Positions 1-8,875 of a stretch of DNA of 64,000 nt are shown one piece after another. Below the pieces are notes generated by a model, which was not told the DNA's origin, ran no database searches, and worked only from the letters and a program-made list of their open reading frames with translations. Positions within the stretch are counted from its first letter, which is position 1. Every line of letters starts with the position of its first letter. Made by a program: the position numbers and the translations under genes. Origin of the DNA: Mucilaginibacter_A sp964251965 (lineage in GTDB: Bacteria; Bacteroidota; Bacteroidia; Sphingobacteriales; Sphingobacteriaceae); the NCBI GenBank assembly GCA_964251965.1, contig CAXULQ010000004.1, positions 186,001 to 250,000 on the forward strand, in the 5' to 3' direction.

Positions 1-40
1 TTTCAACTTTATTTTGAGGGAGGTCTTTAAGCATTAGATA

Positions 41-79
41 GTAAAAAGAAAACCTGGTTTAACTATAAAACCAAGGTTT
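41..79 (-). terminator. topA terminator
   Basis: On the minus strand an AAACC/GGTTT-type stem (about 11 paired bases, one bulge) with a short A/T loop is followed by a T-rich run, directly after the topA stop codon. This is the layout of an intrinsic terminator. Confidence 0.55.
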
Positions 80-82
80 AAA

Positions 83-2512
83 TTATTTTTTAGCGAGTTT
101 TTTAGCTGGCTTTTTAGGCTCATTTTTAGCTGTTTTAACGAATTTTTTGGCAGGTTGCTTCGGTTCTTTTTCGGCTGTTTTAATGATTTTTTTGCCAAAC
201 TTTTTAGGTTCCTTTTCAGCTGTTTCTGCTAAAGCTTTGCAATCTTCATAAGTCAGTTCTTCCGGTTCTTTTCCTTTTGGGATTTTCACATTCAACTTGC
301 CAAACTTAATATATGGTCCCCAGCGGCCGTTTTCTATCCGCATGTCTGCATCTTCTTTAAAAGAACGGATTAGTTTATCGGCATCGGCCTGGCGTTTGTT
401 CTCGATGATTTCAATGCCAGCCTTTTCATCAACATCTAAAGGGTCAACGCCTTTTGGCAAAGAATAAAACATGCTGTTATGCCGAATGTAAGGGCCAAAT
501 TTGCCGATGGCAACAGTCATATCCTTTTCTTCAAAAACACCAATTTTTTTGGGAAGCTTAAATAGTTCGAGTGCTTCTTCCAAAGTAATGGTTTCGATCA
601 TTTGCCCGGCACGCAAACTGGCATAAGCAGGTTTTTCTTCGCCTTCAACGGCTTCCCCAATTTGTACAAATGGGCCATAACGTCCAATTCTTACCGATAT
701 CTTTTTGCCGCTTTTGGGGTCGATACCGATCTCACGTTCGCCGCGTGTCCTGTCAGCCGTTTTGATCGTGTCTTCTACTTCCTGATGAAAAGGCTCATAA
801 AATTTATGGAGCATTTTGGTCCAGTCTTCCAAACCTTGTGCAATCTCATCAAATTTCTTTTCAACCCCAGCGGTAAAGTTAAAATCTACAATACCGTTAA
901 AATGCTGCACCAAGAAATCATTCACTACCGCACCAATATCTGTTGGGAACAATTTTGATTTTTCTGCACCCGTAATTTCTGATTTCTGTTCTTTAACTAC
1001 CTTTTTATTAATTAAATTCAACACATAGTAGTTGCGGGTTTTGCCTTCGCGGTCTTCCTTCACCACGTAACCGCGGTTTTGTATGGTAGAAATAGTAGGC
1101 GCATAAGTTGAAGGACGGCCAATACCTAATTCTTCCAGTTTTTTTACCAGGCTCGCTTCTGTGTTTCTGGCAGGCGGACGGGTAAAACGTTCGGTCGCAT
1201 TTAAATCACGTAAGTTTAATTGCTGGCCTTTTGTTAACGGCGGTAAAATTACGTTATCGCTGTTATCGTCGGTTTTAGTCTCTTCTTCCTCGTCGGATGA
1301 TTCTAAATAAACCTTTAAAAAGCCATCAAACCTTAACACTTCACCATTAGCAACCAACTCTTCTTTTCGGGTGGAGATACTGATTTTGGCTGTTGTTTTT
1401 TCAAACAAAGCTTCGCTCATTTGCGAAGCGATGGCACGTTTCCAGATCAATTCGTATAAACGAACTTCTGCTGATTCTCCGTCGGTTGTATGTTGATTGA
1501 AGTAAGTTGGACGGATAGCTTCGTGTGCTTCCTGCGCACCGGCCGATTTGGTTTTATATTTTCTAAGCTGATGATATTTATCGCCGTAGGCTGATTTAAT
1601 TTCTTTTGATGCCGCATCCAAAGCCGTGTCCGAAAGATTGACCGAATCGGTACGCATGTAAGTAATCTTTCCGGATTCGTACAAACGCTGGGCAACCGAC
1701 ATGGTGCGGGAAACAGAGAAACCTAATTTCCGGCTTGCCTCCTGTTGTAAAGTAGAGGTAGTAAAAGGTGCGGCAGGGGCGCGTTTGGAGGGTTTGGTTT
1801 CTAAACTGCTGATCTTAAAAATAGCTTCGGCACAATCGTTCAGAAATTTTTCTGCGTCGTTTTGCTGTATAAAACGGTTTGGCAATTCGGCTTTAAAAAC
1901 TTCCTTATTTTTTCCGGTGGTAAAAACAGCAACCACACGGTAAGCAGCTTCCGGCTTAAACTTATTGATTTCGCGTTCGCGCTCCACAATCAAACGAACA
2001 GCAACAGATTGCACACGGCCGGCAGAAAGGGAAGGTTTGATTTTTTTCCATAAAACAGGAGAAAGTTCAAAGCCAACTAATCGATCCAAAACCCGGCGTG
2101 CCTGCTGGGCGTTTACTAAATTGTAATCTATTTTTCGGGGAGATTCTATCGCTTTTAAAATTGCCGGTTTGGTAATTTCGTGGAAAACGATACGGCGTGT
2201 GGTAGCATCTTTTAAGCCTAAAGTTTCAAACAAATGCCAGGAAATAGCTTCGCCTTCGCGGTCCTCATCCGAAGCAAGCCAAACAATGTCTGCTTCTTTT
2301 GCCAGCTTTTTTAACTCATTAACCACCTGCTTTTTGTCGGCGGGCACTTCGTATTTCTGTGCAAAACCGTTGGCAATATCAATGGCATCTTCCGATTTTA
2401 CTAAATCGCGGATGTGTCCATAGCTTGATTTCACCGTAAAGTCCTTTCCAAGATATCCTTCAATGGTTTTGGCTTTTGCCGGTGATTCTACTATTAGTAA
2501 ATTTTTTGCCAT
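83..2512 (-). CDS. topA: DNA topoisomerase I
   Basis: Type IA topoisomerase that relaxes negatively supercoiled DNA through a transient tyrosine-DNA link. The 809-residue protein opens with a Toprim domain (VESPAKAKTIE at 8-18, metal-binding DEDREGE at 82-88). The catalytic tyrosine is Tyr285 in GKITYMRTDS. The C-terminal third has no Cys4 zinc fingers. Instead it carries three or more short repeats of the form GRYGPFVQ, GKFGPYIR and GRWGPYIK (about 630-760), as usual in Bacteroidota. It ends in a lysine/alanine-rich tail (about 770-809) made of imperfect KKPAKK repeats, probably a non-specific DNA contact. A hairpin lies just behind the stop and a candidate promoter lies 27-58 bases before the start codon. 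Confidence 0.97.
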   Translation of the reverse strand: MAKNLLIVESPAKAKTIEGYLGKDFTVKSSYGHIRDLVKSEDAIDIANGFAQKYEVPADKKQVVNELKKLAKEADIVWLASDEDREGEAISWHLFETLGLKDATTRRIVFHEITKPAILKAIESPRKIDYNLVNAQQARRVLDRLVGFELSPVLWKKIKPSLSAGRVQSVAVRLIVEREREINKFKPEAAYRVVAVFTTGKNKEVFKAELPNRFIQQNDAEKFLNDCAEAIFKISSLETKPSKRAPAAPFTTSTLQQEASRKLGFSVSRTMSVAQRLYESGKITYMRTDSVNLSDTALDAASKEIKSAYGDKYHQLRKYKTKSAGAQEAHEAIRPTYFNQHTTDGESAEVRLYELIWKRAIASQMSEALFEKTTAKISISTRKEELVANGEVLRFDGFLKVYLESSDEEEETKTDDNSDNVILPPLTKGQQLNLRDLNATERFTRPPARNTEASLVKKLEELGIGRPSTYAPTISTIQNRGYVVKEDREGKTRNYYVLNLINKKVVKEQKSEITGAEKSKLFPTDIGAVVNDFLVQHFNGIVDFNFTAGVEKKFDEIAQGLEDWTKMLHKFYEPFHQEVEDTIKTADRTRGEREIGIDPKSGKKISVRIGRYGPFVQIGEAVEGEEKPAYASLRAGQMIETITLEEALELFKLPKKIGVFEEKDMTVAIGKFGPYIRHNSMFYSLPKGVDPLDVDEKAGIEIIENKRQADADKLIRSFKEDADMRIENGRWGPYIKFGKLNVKIPKGKEPEELTYEDCKALAETAEKEPKKFGKKIIKTAEKEPKQPAKKFVKTAKNEPKKPAKKLAKK

Positions 2513-2538
2513 TTAATTTATATATACGATAATTTTTG

Positions 2539-2570
2539 CAAAGAAAGCATATCCAAGCCCCAAAACACAA
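2539..2570 (-). promoter_or_regulatory. candidate topA promoter
   Basis: Read on the minus strand, TTG, a 21-base spacer and TTTCTTTG resemble the Bacteroidota -33/-7 arrangement (TTG-N17-23-TAnnTTTG) with one mismatch in the -7 box. Transcription would begin about 20 bases before the topA start codon. This is a weak call based on pattern only. Confidence 0.35.
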
Positions 2571-2622
2571 TATTTGTTTGCGATTTAATATAGAACAAAA
2601 CGGTATTTATAAAAAAAGTACC

Positions 2623-2636
2623 GATAAAAAAAGCAT
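2623..2636 (+). repeat. variant of the dispersed 14-base motif
   Basis: GATAAAAAAAGCAT differs by one base from the GATAAAAGAAGCAT core found across the window. It lies in the 140-base gap between mnmA and topA, 17 bases after the mnmA stop codon (mnmA reads leftwards). Confidence 0.4.
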
Positions 2637-2652
2637 GACCTGCAACTGTAGG

Positions 2653-3741
2653 TCAAATTAAAAAACCTCCGCCCAGCAGATCATTTCCCTCATAAAACAC
2701 AGCCGACTGCCCAGGGGCGATACCGGCAACACGATGGTGAAAATCTATTTTTAAATGATCGTTCATTTGTGTAACCGTACTTAATGCACCTTGGTCTTTA
2801 TAACGTATTTTGGTTGTTGCTTCGATTGAATTTTGCAGATTGTCGTACTTAATCAAATTAAAATCCCGAACCCAAGCTTCGCTGCTTTCTAAGTCTTCTT
2901 GTTCCCCCAACACAACTGTATTCGTATTTGGGTCAATTTTAGTTACAAACATCGGTTTGCCTAAAGCAATCCCCAGTCCTTTACGTTGTCCAATGGTATA
3001 AAAAGGATAACCCTGATGTTTTCCAACAACCGTTCCATCCTGCAAAACAAAACTTCCACCGGCAACCCTTTCTTCCAAATCTTCAACCTGATGTTTTAAA
3101 AAGGCGCGGTAATCGTTATCGGGCACAAAGCAAATTTCGTAGCTTTCGCTTTTACCTGCAAGTTCTAATTGTCCCATTTCTACCGCCATCTTTTTAATCT
3201 CGGCTTTAGTAAAAGAGCCTAACGGAAAACGGGTACGCGCCAAATTCTTTTGAGAAACGCCCCACAAAACGTACGATTGGTCTTTATGCTCGTCGTGTCC
3301 TTTAGAAATTACATAACGGCCGTTATCCTGCTGCCGGATATTGGCGTAATGGCCGGTTGCAATAAATTCACAATCTAACTTATCTGCCCTTTTTAATAAA
3401 GCTTCCCATTTAATGTGCGTATTGCAAAGCACACACGGGTTTGGTGTACGGCCGGCCAAATATTCATCAACAAAATTGTTAATAACTGAGCCGCCGAATT
3501 CACTGCGAATATCCAAAATATAATGCGGAAAGCCATAACCAACGGCAAGTGCGCGTGCATCGTTTATACTGTCTAAACTGCAACAACCGGTTTCTTTAGA
3601 GGTGGAGCCGGAGGAAGCATAGTCCCAGGTTTTCATAGTCAGCCCAATCACCTCATAGCCTTGCTCGTGCAGCATTACTGCTGCCACCGAACTATCTACG
3701 CCGCCACTCATCGCTACTAATATTCTTCCGTGTTTGCTCAT
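2653..3741 (-). CDS. mnmA: tRNA-specific 2-thiouridylase
   Basis: ATP-dependent enzyme that installs the 2-thio group on wobble uridine 34 of Lys, Glu and Gln tRNAs, taking sulfur from a persulfide relay. The 362-residue length is normal. The N-terminus has the PP-loop SGGVDSS at 12-18. The two catalytic cysteines are visible as Cys103 (NPCVLCN) and Cys204 (YEICFVPD), and the C-terminal beta-barrel region includes the FYTIGQRKGLG stretch. The start is the ATG that leaves the P-loop ten residues in, as in the family. A TACTTTTG box at 3756-3763 (minus strand) could be its -7 element, but I see no clear -33 box. Confidence 0.97.
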   Translation of the reverse strand: MSKHGRILVAMSGGVDSSVAAVMLHEQGYEVIGLTMKTWDYASSGSTSKETGCCSLDSINDARALAVGYGFPHYILDIRSEFGGSVINNFVDEYLAGRTPNPCVLCNTHIKWEALLKRADKLDCEFIATGHYANIRQQDNGRYVISKGHDEHKDQSYVLWGVSQKNLARTRFPLGSFTKAEIKKMAVEMGQLELAGKSESYEICFVPDNDYRAFLKHQVEDLEERVAGGSFVLQDGTVVGKHQGYPFYTIGQRKGLGIALGKPMFVTKIDPNTNTVVLGEQEDLESSEAWVRDFNLIKYDNLQNSIEATTKIRYKDQGALSTVTQMNDHLKIDFHHRVAGIAPGQSAVFYEGNDLLGGGFLI

Positions 3742-3967
3742 CTTTAATTAAAGCACAAAAGTAATGTAAGAAATTAGTATATAAAAAGAGTATGGGTCAG
3801 GTTGAAGTAAATACTGAGACAGCGATAGGTTCGTTTAACAAGGAAGTTGCGGTTTAACCTGTCTTTTTAAAATTAATTTGTAAACTTGTTCAAATTGTTT
3901 AAGATTTTTAAAACTAATTTCTACATTAGCCATCACAACCAATAATCCTATTTAATCTTCTTAATTT

Positions 3968-5650
3968 ATGTCCAACAACACGTATGATGCAATTGTAATT
4001 GGTTCCGGTATTTCTGGCGGTTGGGCCGCAAAAGAACTTACTGAAAAGGGGCTAAAAACTATTATTTTAGAGCGCGGTAAAAATATCGAGCATGTAAAGG
4101 ATTATGTAAACGCCAATAAGGCACCCTGGGAATTTCCGCACCGAGGCGGCAAAACCGAGCAAATGATCAAAGATTATCCGGTTTTGGCAAGGGATTATAC
4201 TTTGAACGAAAGTAATTTAGATTACTGGGTGAATGAAAAGGAAAGTCCTTATACAGAAGTAAAACCTTTTGACTGGTTCCGCGGCTACCATGTTGGCGGC
4301 CGTTCTTTAATGTGGGGAAGGCAGTCCTATCGCTGGGCAAATACTGATTTTGAAGCTAATATGCGTGACGGTATTGCTGTAGATTGGCCAATACGTTATA
4401 AAGATTTAGAAAAATGGTATGGCTACGCAGAGCGGTTTGCAGGCATTTCTGGTAACCGAGATGGTTTAGCTATTTTGCCAGACGGAGATTTTATGCCAGC
4501 GATGGAGCTAAATGTGGTCGAGAAAGACGTTGCAGCTCGTTTGAAACAACATTATAAAGGCCTTCGGCCGATGATTATTGGTCGAACAGCAAATATTACA
4601 GTGCCGCATCATAACCGTACAAATTGCCAGTACAGAAACAAATGTTGGTTAGGATGCCCTTTTGGTGCTTATTTTAGCACGCAAGCTGCCACATTACCGG
4701 CTGCAGTGGCAACAGGTAATTTAACGGTTCGGCCGTTTTCTATTGTTACCAAAATTTTATATGATAAAGACAGTAAGAAAGCTACAGGTGTAGAAATTAT
4801 TGATGCAGAAACAAAAAAGACTTATGAGTATAAAGCCAAAGTTATTTTTGTAAATGCTTCAACCATAAATTCTGCCTGGATATTAATGAATTCGGCAACG
4901 GATATATGGCCGGATGGGTTGGGCAGCAGCAGTGGTGAATTAGGCCATAACCTGATGGATCATCACTTAAACGTAGGTGCATCCGGAGCCATAGAAGGTT
5001 ACGAGGATAAATATTACTTTGGCAGAAGGGCAAATGGGTTCTACATTCCACGTTTCCGTAATGCTAACGGCGATAAACGTGATTATATCCGTGGTTTTGG
5101 TTATCAAGGAAGTGCCAGCCGCGAAGGCTGGAGCCGTGATATTGCCGAAATGAACATTGGGGCAGATTTTAAAGATGCACTATCAGAGCCAGGTAATTGG
5201 AATATAGGTATGGGAGGTTTTGGCGAAACCTTACCCTATCACGATAATAAAATAACCTTGGATAAAAATAAAAAAGATGCCTGGGGCTTGCCGGTAGTAG
5301 CAATTGATGCTGTTATCAGAGACAATGAAAAGAAGATGCGGGTGGACATGATGCAGGATGCCAAAGAAATCTTAGAAGCTGCAGGAGCTAAAAACGTACA
5401 GACATATAGTCAGGATGCTGTATTAGGCAAAGGCATCCATGAAATGGGAACAGCAAGAATGGGACGTGACCCTAAAACTTCGGTTTTAAACGAATGGAAC
5501 CAAGTCTGGGATGCTAAAAATGTATTTGTTACCGATGGTGCTGCCATGACTTCCGCTGCTTGCCAAAACCCGTCGCTTACCTACATGGCACTCACGGCCC
5601 GTGCAGTAGATTATGCAGTAAGCGAGATGAAAAAGTTAAACATATCCTAA
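3968..5650 (+). CDS. GMC-family FAD oxidoreductase, probable glycoside 3-dehydrogenase large subunit
   Basis: Flavoprotein of the glucose-methanol-choline superfamily, 560 residues. The FAD-binding GSGISG is at 12-17. The C-terminal GMC domain has the catalytic pair His491 (HEMGTARMG) and Asn534 (NPSLTYMALTARA). Between them lies a cysteine cluster, Cys220-x5-Cys226-x3-Cys230. It resembles the 3Fe-4S site of the alpha subunit of bacterial FAD-dependent glucose dehydrogenase complexes. It has no export signal of its own. In known complexes the small subunit carries the signal and pulls the partner through the Tat system, and a subunit-3-like gene lies three genes on (7132). It opens the catabolic locus. 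C3 oxidation of a sugar or glycoside is inferred from the DUF1080 and isomerase neighbours. Another polyol or sugar substrate is possible. Confidence 0.85.
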   Translation: MSNNTYDAIVIGSGISGGWAAKELTEKGLKTIILERGKNIEHVKDYVNANKAPWEFPHRGGKTEQMIKDYPVLARDYTLNESNLDYWVNEKESPYTEVKPFDWFRGYHVGGRSLMWGRQSYRWANTDFEANMRDGIAVDWPIRYKDLEKWYGYAERFAGISGNRDGLAILPDGDFMPAMELNVVEKDVAARLKQHYKGLRPMIIGRTANITVPHHNRTNCQYRNKCWLGCPFGAYFSTQAATLPAAVATGNLTVRPFSIVTKILYDKDSKKATGVEIIDAETKKTYEYKAKVIFVNASTINSAWILMNSATDIWPDGLGSSSGELGHNLMDHHLNVGASGAIEGYEDKYYFGRRANGFYIPRFRNANGDKRDYIRGFGYQGSASREGWSRDIAEMNIGADFKDALSEPGNWNIGMGGFGETLPYHDNKITLDKNKKDAWGLPVVAIDAVIRDNEKKMRVDMMQDAKEILEAAGAKNVQTYSQDAVLGKGIHEMGTARMGRDPKTSVLNEWNQVWDAKNVFVTDGAAMTSAACQNPSLTYMALTARAVDYAVSEMKKLNIS

Positions 5651-5668
5651 TTAGTTAAAATCAACACG

Positions 5669-7093
5669 ATGACTGAAGAGCTTAAAGAATTATCAAACGA
5701 ATCCCGTCGTAGTTTTATTAAAAATGCTGCTATAACTGCGGCCGCTTTTACCATTGTTCCTCGTTTTGTTTTAGGCGGAAAAGGGTTTACTGCGCCGAGT
5801 GACAAATTGATTATTGCAGGTATTGGTGCAGGTGGAAAAGGTGAAAGCGATATTGCTAATTTTTATAAAAGTGGCAAAGCAGAAATTGGATTTTTGTGTG
5901 ATGTGGACGACCGCAGGGCAGCAAAATCTGTCGCCAGTTTTCCAAAAGCGAAATATTACAAAGACTGGCGCGAACTTTTTGATAAAGAAGCCAAGCATTT
6001 TGATGCAGTTTCGGTTTCCACCCCCGATCATAACCATGCCATAATTGCCTTGGCTGCCATGCAGCACCACAAGCATGTGTATGTGCAAAAGCCGTTAACG
6101 CACGATATTTATGAAGCCAGGATGTTAACAGAAGCGGCCAAAAAATATAAAGTGGTAACGCAAATGGGCAACCAAGGTGCTTCTAATGATGGCACCAGGT
6201 TACTATCTGAGTGGTATGACAATGATTTAATCGGTGATGTGCATACGGTTTACTGTTGGACTAACCGCCCCGTTTGGCCTCAAGGTATTCCCTGGCCAAC
6301 TACAAAGGCAGAAATCCCAAAAGAGTTGGATTGGGACTTGTGGTTGGGCACTGCCCCACAGAAAGATTATGTTGATAATTTGATTCCGTTTAATTGGCGG
6401 GGTTGGTGGGATTATGGTACTGGTGCTTTAGGCGATATGGGCTGCCATTTAGTAGAAGCCCCATTTAGGGTACTTGGTTTGCAGTATGCAAAAGATGTAC
6501 AGGCAAGCGTAGGAAGTGTTTACGTAGGCGAATTTAAACGCGGCGTTTTTCCGGATAGTTGCCCGCCTTCCAGTCATATCACCCTAACTTTCCCTAAAAC
6601 CAACAAGACAAAAGGTGATGTAACTTTGCACTGGATGGATGGCGGCATACAGCCAGAAAGGCCGGAAGAATTAGGTGCTAACGAACGTTTTGGTGATGAC
6701 GGAAATGGTACTTTGTTTATCGGTACAAAAGGAAAAATGATGGCGAGTACATATTCAGAGAATCCGTTGTTATTACCGACTTCGCGTACAAAAGAAGTAA
6801 ATGTTAAGCAAACTATTGAACGTGTACCAGGTCAGGCTAATGGTCATTACGGCCAGTGGGTAGAAGCTTGTTTGGCAGGACATGGCAAAAAACAAGTGAG
6901 TTCACCTTTTGAAGTTGCAGGTCCGTTAACAGAAGCTTTACTGATGGCAAATCTGGCAGTGAGGGGAAATGAATTAAGAGGCGGACATATTAAAATGCTT
7001 TGGGACAATCAAAACATGAAGATTACCAATTTTGATGATGTTAACCGTTATGTAAAACGCGAATATCGCCAAGGCTGGAGCATCAAAGTATAA
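5669..7093 (+). CDS. exported Gfo/Idh/MocA-family oxidoreductase
   Basis: NAD(P)-dependent dehydrogenase fold, 474 residues. It starts with a Tat-like leader, SRRSFIKNAA at 12-21 followed by a hydrophobic stretch to about 37. The Rossmann GIGAGGKGES follows at about 51-60. The sugar-dehydrogenase EKP motif appears as QKP in HVYVQKPLTHD, and a C-terminal alpha/beta domain contains GALGDMGCHL. Exported members of this family use a tightly bound NAD. Some act as oxidoreductases on C3 of glycosides, others as NAD-dependent glycosidases (GH109-like). It lies 18 bases after the first GMC gene and is surely co-transcribed with it. The family is certain and the substrate is not. Confidence 0.85.
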   Translation: MTEELKELSNESRRSFIKNAAITAAAFTIVPRFVLGGKGFTAPSDKLIIAGIGAGGKGESDIANFYKSGKAEIGFLCDVDDRRAAKSVASFPKAKYYKDWRELFDKEAKHFDAVSVSTPDHNHAIIALAAMQHHKHVYVQKPLTHDIYEARMLTEAAKKYKVVTQMGNQGASNDGTRLLSEWYDNDLIGDVHTVYCWTNRPVWPQGIPWPTTKAEIPKELDWDLWLGTAPQKDYVDNLIPFNWRGWWDYGTGALGDMGCHLVEAPFRVLGLQYAKDVQASVGSVYVGEFKRGVFPDSCPPSSHITLTFPKTNKTKGDVTLHWMDGGIQPERPEELGANERFGDDGNGTLFIGTKGKMMASTYSENPLLLPTSRTKEVNVKQTIERVPGQANGHYGQWVEACLAGHGKKQVSSPFEVAGPLTEALLMANLAVRGNELRGGHIKMLWDNQNMKITNFDDVNRYVKREYRQGWSIKV

Positions 7094-7107
7094 TCAATAT
7101 TAATTAC

Positions 7108-7121
7108 ATACTGTTTTTATC
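7108..7121 (-). repeat. dispersed motif copy (ACAG type)
   Basis: ATACTGTTTTTATC followed by CACTATAAAA. It sits in the 38-base gap between two genes of the catabolic operon, 15 bases after a stop codon. Confidence 0.75.
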
Positions 7122-7131
7122 ACTATAAAAT

Positions 7132-7704
7132 ATGGATAGGAGAGAAGCCATTTCGAGAGTTGCCTTGCTGTTGGGCGGCACGGTATTAGGCGCAGAATTT
7201 TTTTTGGAAACAGGTTGTAAATCAACACCTGAGAAAGTAAGCGAATTATTTAGCACAGAACAAGTTAGTTTTTTGGATGAAGTTGGTGATACCATTCTTC
7301 CTACAACCAGTACGCCGGGAGCAAAAGCTGCCGGTGTTGGCCGGTTCATGGCTACGATGGTAAAAGATTGTTATAAACCGGATGACCAAAAGGTTTTCAC
7401 AAAAGGTTTATCTCAACTCGATGATGCCAGCCAGAAAAAAAACGGCAAAAAGTTTATGGAATCAACTCAACAGCAGCGTACTGCTGTTTTAATCGATTTG
7501 GACAATGAGCAAAAAGCTTATCAAAAAACCAAAAAGAAGGAAGATCCAAACCATTATTTTAGGATGATGAAAGAACTTACCTTGTTAGGTTACTTCACTT
7601 CGGAAGTTGGTGCAACAAAAGCATTGCGTTATTTACCTGTTCCAGGGAAATACGATGGCAACGTTCCTTATAAAAAAGGGGAAAAAGCCTGGGCACTTTC
7701 CTAA
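7132..7704 (+). CDS. gluconate 2-dehydrogenase subunit 3 family protein (small dehydrogenase subunit)
   Basis: Small exported partner of a membrane- or periplasm-located GMC dehydrogenase, 190 residues. The leader MDRREAIS is Tat-like (Arg3-Arg4) and a hydrophobic run follows to about residue 28, with a possible relaxed lipobox ending in Cys29. The body (about 40-180) has the family features FLDEVGDTILP and TPGAKAAGVGRFM, and ends in GYFTSEVGATKALRYLPVPGKYDG, the usual C-terminal block. Its partner is probably the GMC protein at 3968-5650. A second GMC/subunit-3 pair occurs at 14763-17028. In related complexes this subunit provides the signal for export of the folded flavoprotein. Confidence 0.85.
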   Translation: MDRREAISRVALLLGGTVLGAEFFLETGCKSTPEKVSELFSTEQVSFLDEVGDTILPTTSTPGAKAAGVGRFMATMVKDCYKPDDQKVFTKGLSQLDDASQKKNGKKFMESTQQQRTAVLIDLDNEQKAYQKTKKKEDPNHYFRMMKELTLLGYFTSEVGATKALRYLPVPGKYDGNVPYKKGEKAWALS

Positions 7705-7717
7705 TCAATATAAAAAT

Positions 7718-8869
7718 ATGAAGTTGAGGTTAGGGATGATTGGTGGCGGACAAGGCGCTTTTATTGGTGCTGTCCATCGTATCGCGGCGAGGATGGATGA
7801 TCAGTACGAGCTTGTTTGCGGTGCTTTCAGCAGTGATCCTGCAACATCTAAAGCAAGTGGTTTATTGTTGAACCTTTCCGATAGTCGCGTTTATAATTCC
7901 TACCAGGAACTGATTGAAAAAGAAAAACAACTGCCGGAAAATGAACGGGTACAAGTAATCAGTATTGTAACACCAAATCACGTTCATTTTGCACCTGCAA
8001 AAGAAGCATTGGAAAATGGGTTTCATGTGATCTTGGATAAGCCCGCAACTTTTTCCCTTCAGGAAGCAAAAGATTTACAAAAAATAATTGGGCAAACTGG
8101 GAGTCTTTTCTGTTTAACACATACTTACACTGGTTATCCGATGGTAAAAGAAGCAAGGCAATTTGCTTTATCCGGGAAATTAGGGGAAATCAAGAAAGTT
8201 TATGTTGAGTATCCTCAAGGTTGGTTAAGCAAATTTGAAGAAGGAACGGACAATAAACAAGCTTCCTGGCGCACAGATCCAACCAAAAGCGGAATAGCCG
8301 GAGCAATGGGCGATATTGGAACGCACGCTTTTAATTTGTGTGAGTACGTTTCCGGATTACAAATTTCTAAGCTTTGTGCCGATATAAATATTGTAGTAAA
8401 AGGCCGCCAATTGGACGACGATGGCTCTGTTTTGTTAAAGTTTAACAACGGCGCAAGCGGTGTTTTAATAGCCACACAAGTTGCTGCCGGAGAAGAAAAC
8501 AACGTTAAGATCAGGATTTTTGGTGAAAATGGCGGAATTGAATGGCAGCAGGCAGATGCTAATACATTAAAGGTAATGCTGCTGGACAAACCGGTTGAAA
8601 TTTGGCGCACAGGTGGCGGTTATACCAGTTCTTTTGCACAACAAAATACGCGCACGCCAGCTGGCCATCCCGAAGGTTACCTCGAAGCTTTTGCTAATCT
8701 TTATAAAAATTTCGCTTTAACTATAAAAGCAGGTTTAGAAGGAAAAAAACCTGAAAAAGAATGGTTAGATTTCCCGGGGATTGAAGAAGGTGTGCGCGGA
8801 ATGGCATTTATAGAAAACGTGATTGCATCGGGCAAATCAGAAAAAAAATGGACTGATTTTACTATATAA
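7718..8869 (+). CDS. cytosolic Gfo/Idh/MocA-family oxidoreductase
   Basis: NAD(P)-dependent sugar dehydrogenase-like protein, 383 residues from the ATG at 7718. An open frame reaches back to 7607, inside the previous gene, but the Rossmann motif MIGGGQGAFIGAVHR follows the 7718 ATG immediately, so that start is chosen. The catalytic-lysine motif is VILDKPATFSLQEA (DKP in place of EKP), and the second domain contains GDIGTHAFNL. Unlike the paralogue at 5669 it has no leader, so it acts in the cytoplasm, perhaps reducing or oxidising an imported keto-sugar. It is followed almost directly by an isomerase gene, which supports a two-step intracellular conversion. Confidence 0.85.
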   Translation: MKLRLGMIGGGQGAFIGAVHRIAARMDDQYELVCGAFSSDPATSKASGLLLNLSDSRVYNSYQELIEKEKQLPENERVQVISIVTPNHVHFAPAKEALENGFHVILDKPATFSLQEAKDLQKIIGQTGSLFCLTHTYTGYPMVKEARQFALSGKLGEIKKVYVEYPQGWLSKFEEGTDNKQASWRTDPTKSGIAGAMGDIGTHAFNLCEYVSGLQISKLCADINIVVKGRQLDDDGSVLLKFNNGASGVLIATQVAAGEENNVKIRIFGENGGIEWQQADANTLKVMLLDKPVEIWRTGGGYTSSFAQQNTRTPAGHPEGYLEAFANLYKNFALTIKAGLEGKKPEKEWLDFPGIEEGVRGMAFIENVIASGKSEKKWTDFTI

Positions 8870-8875
8870 TTGAAT

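Noticed and set aside
7607..7717. N-terminal extension of the cytosolic Gfo/Idh gene
   Set aside because: It overlaps the preceding subunit-3 gene for 98 bases and precedes the Rossmann motif with unrelated sequence.
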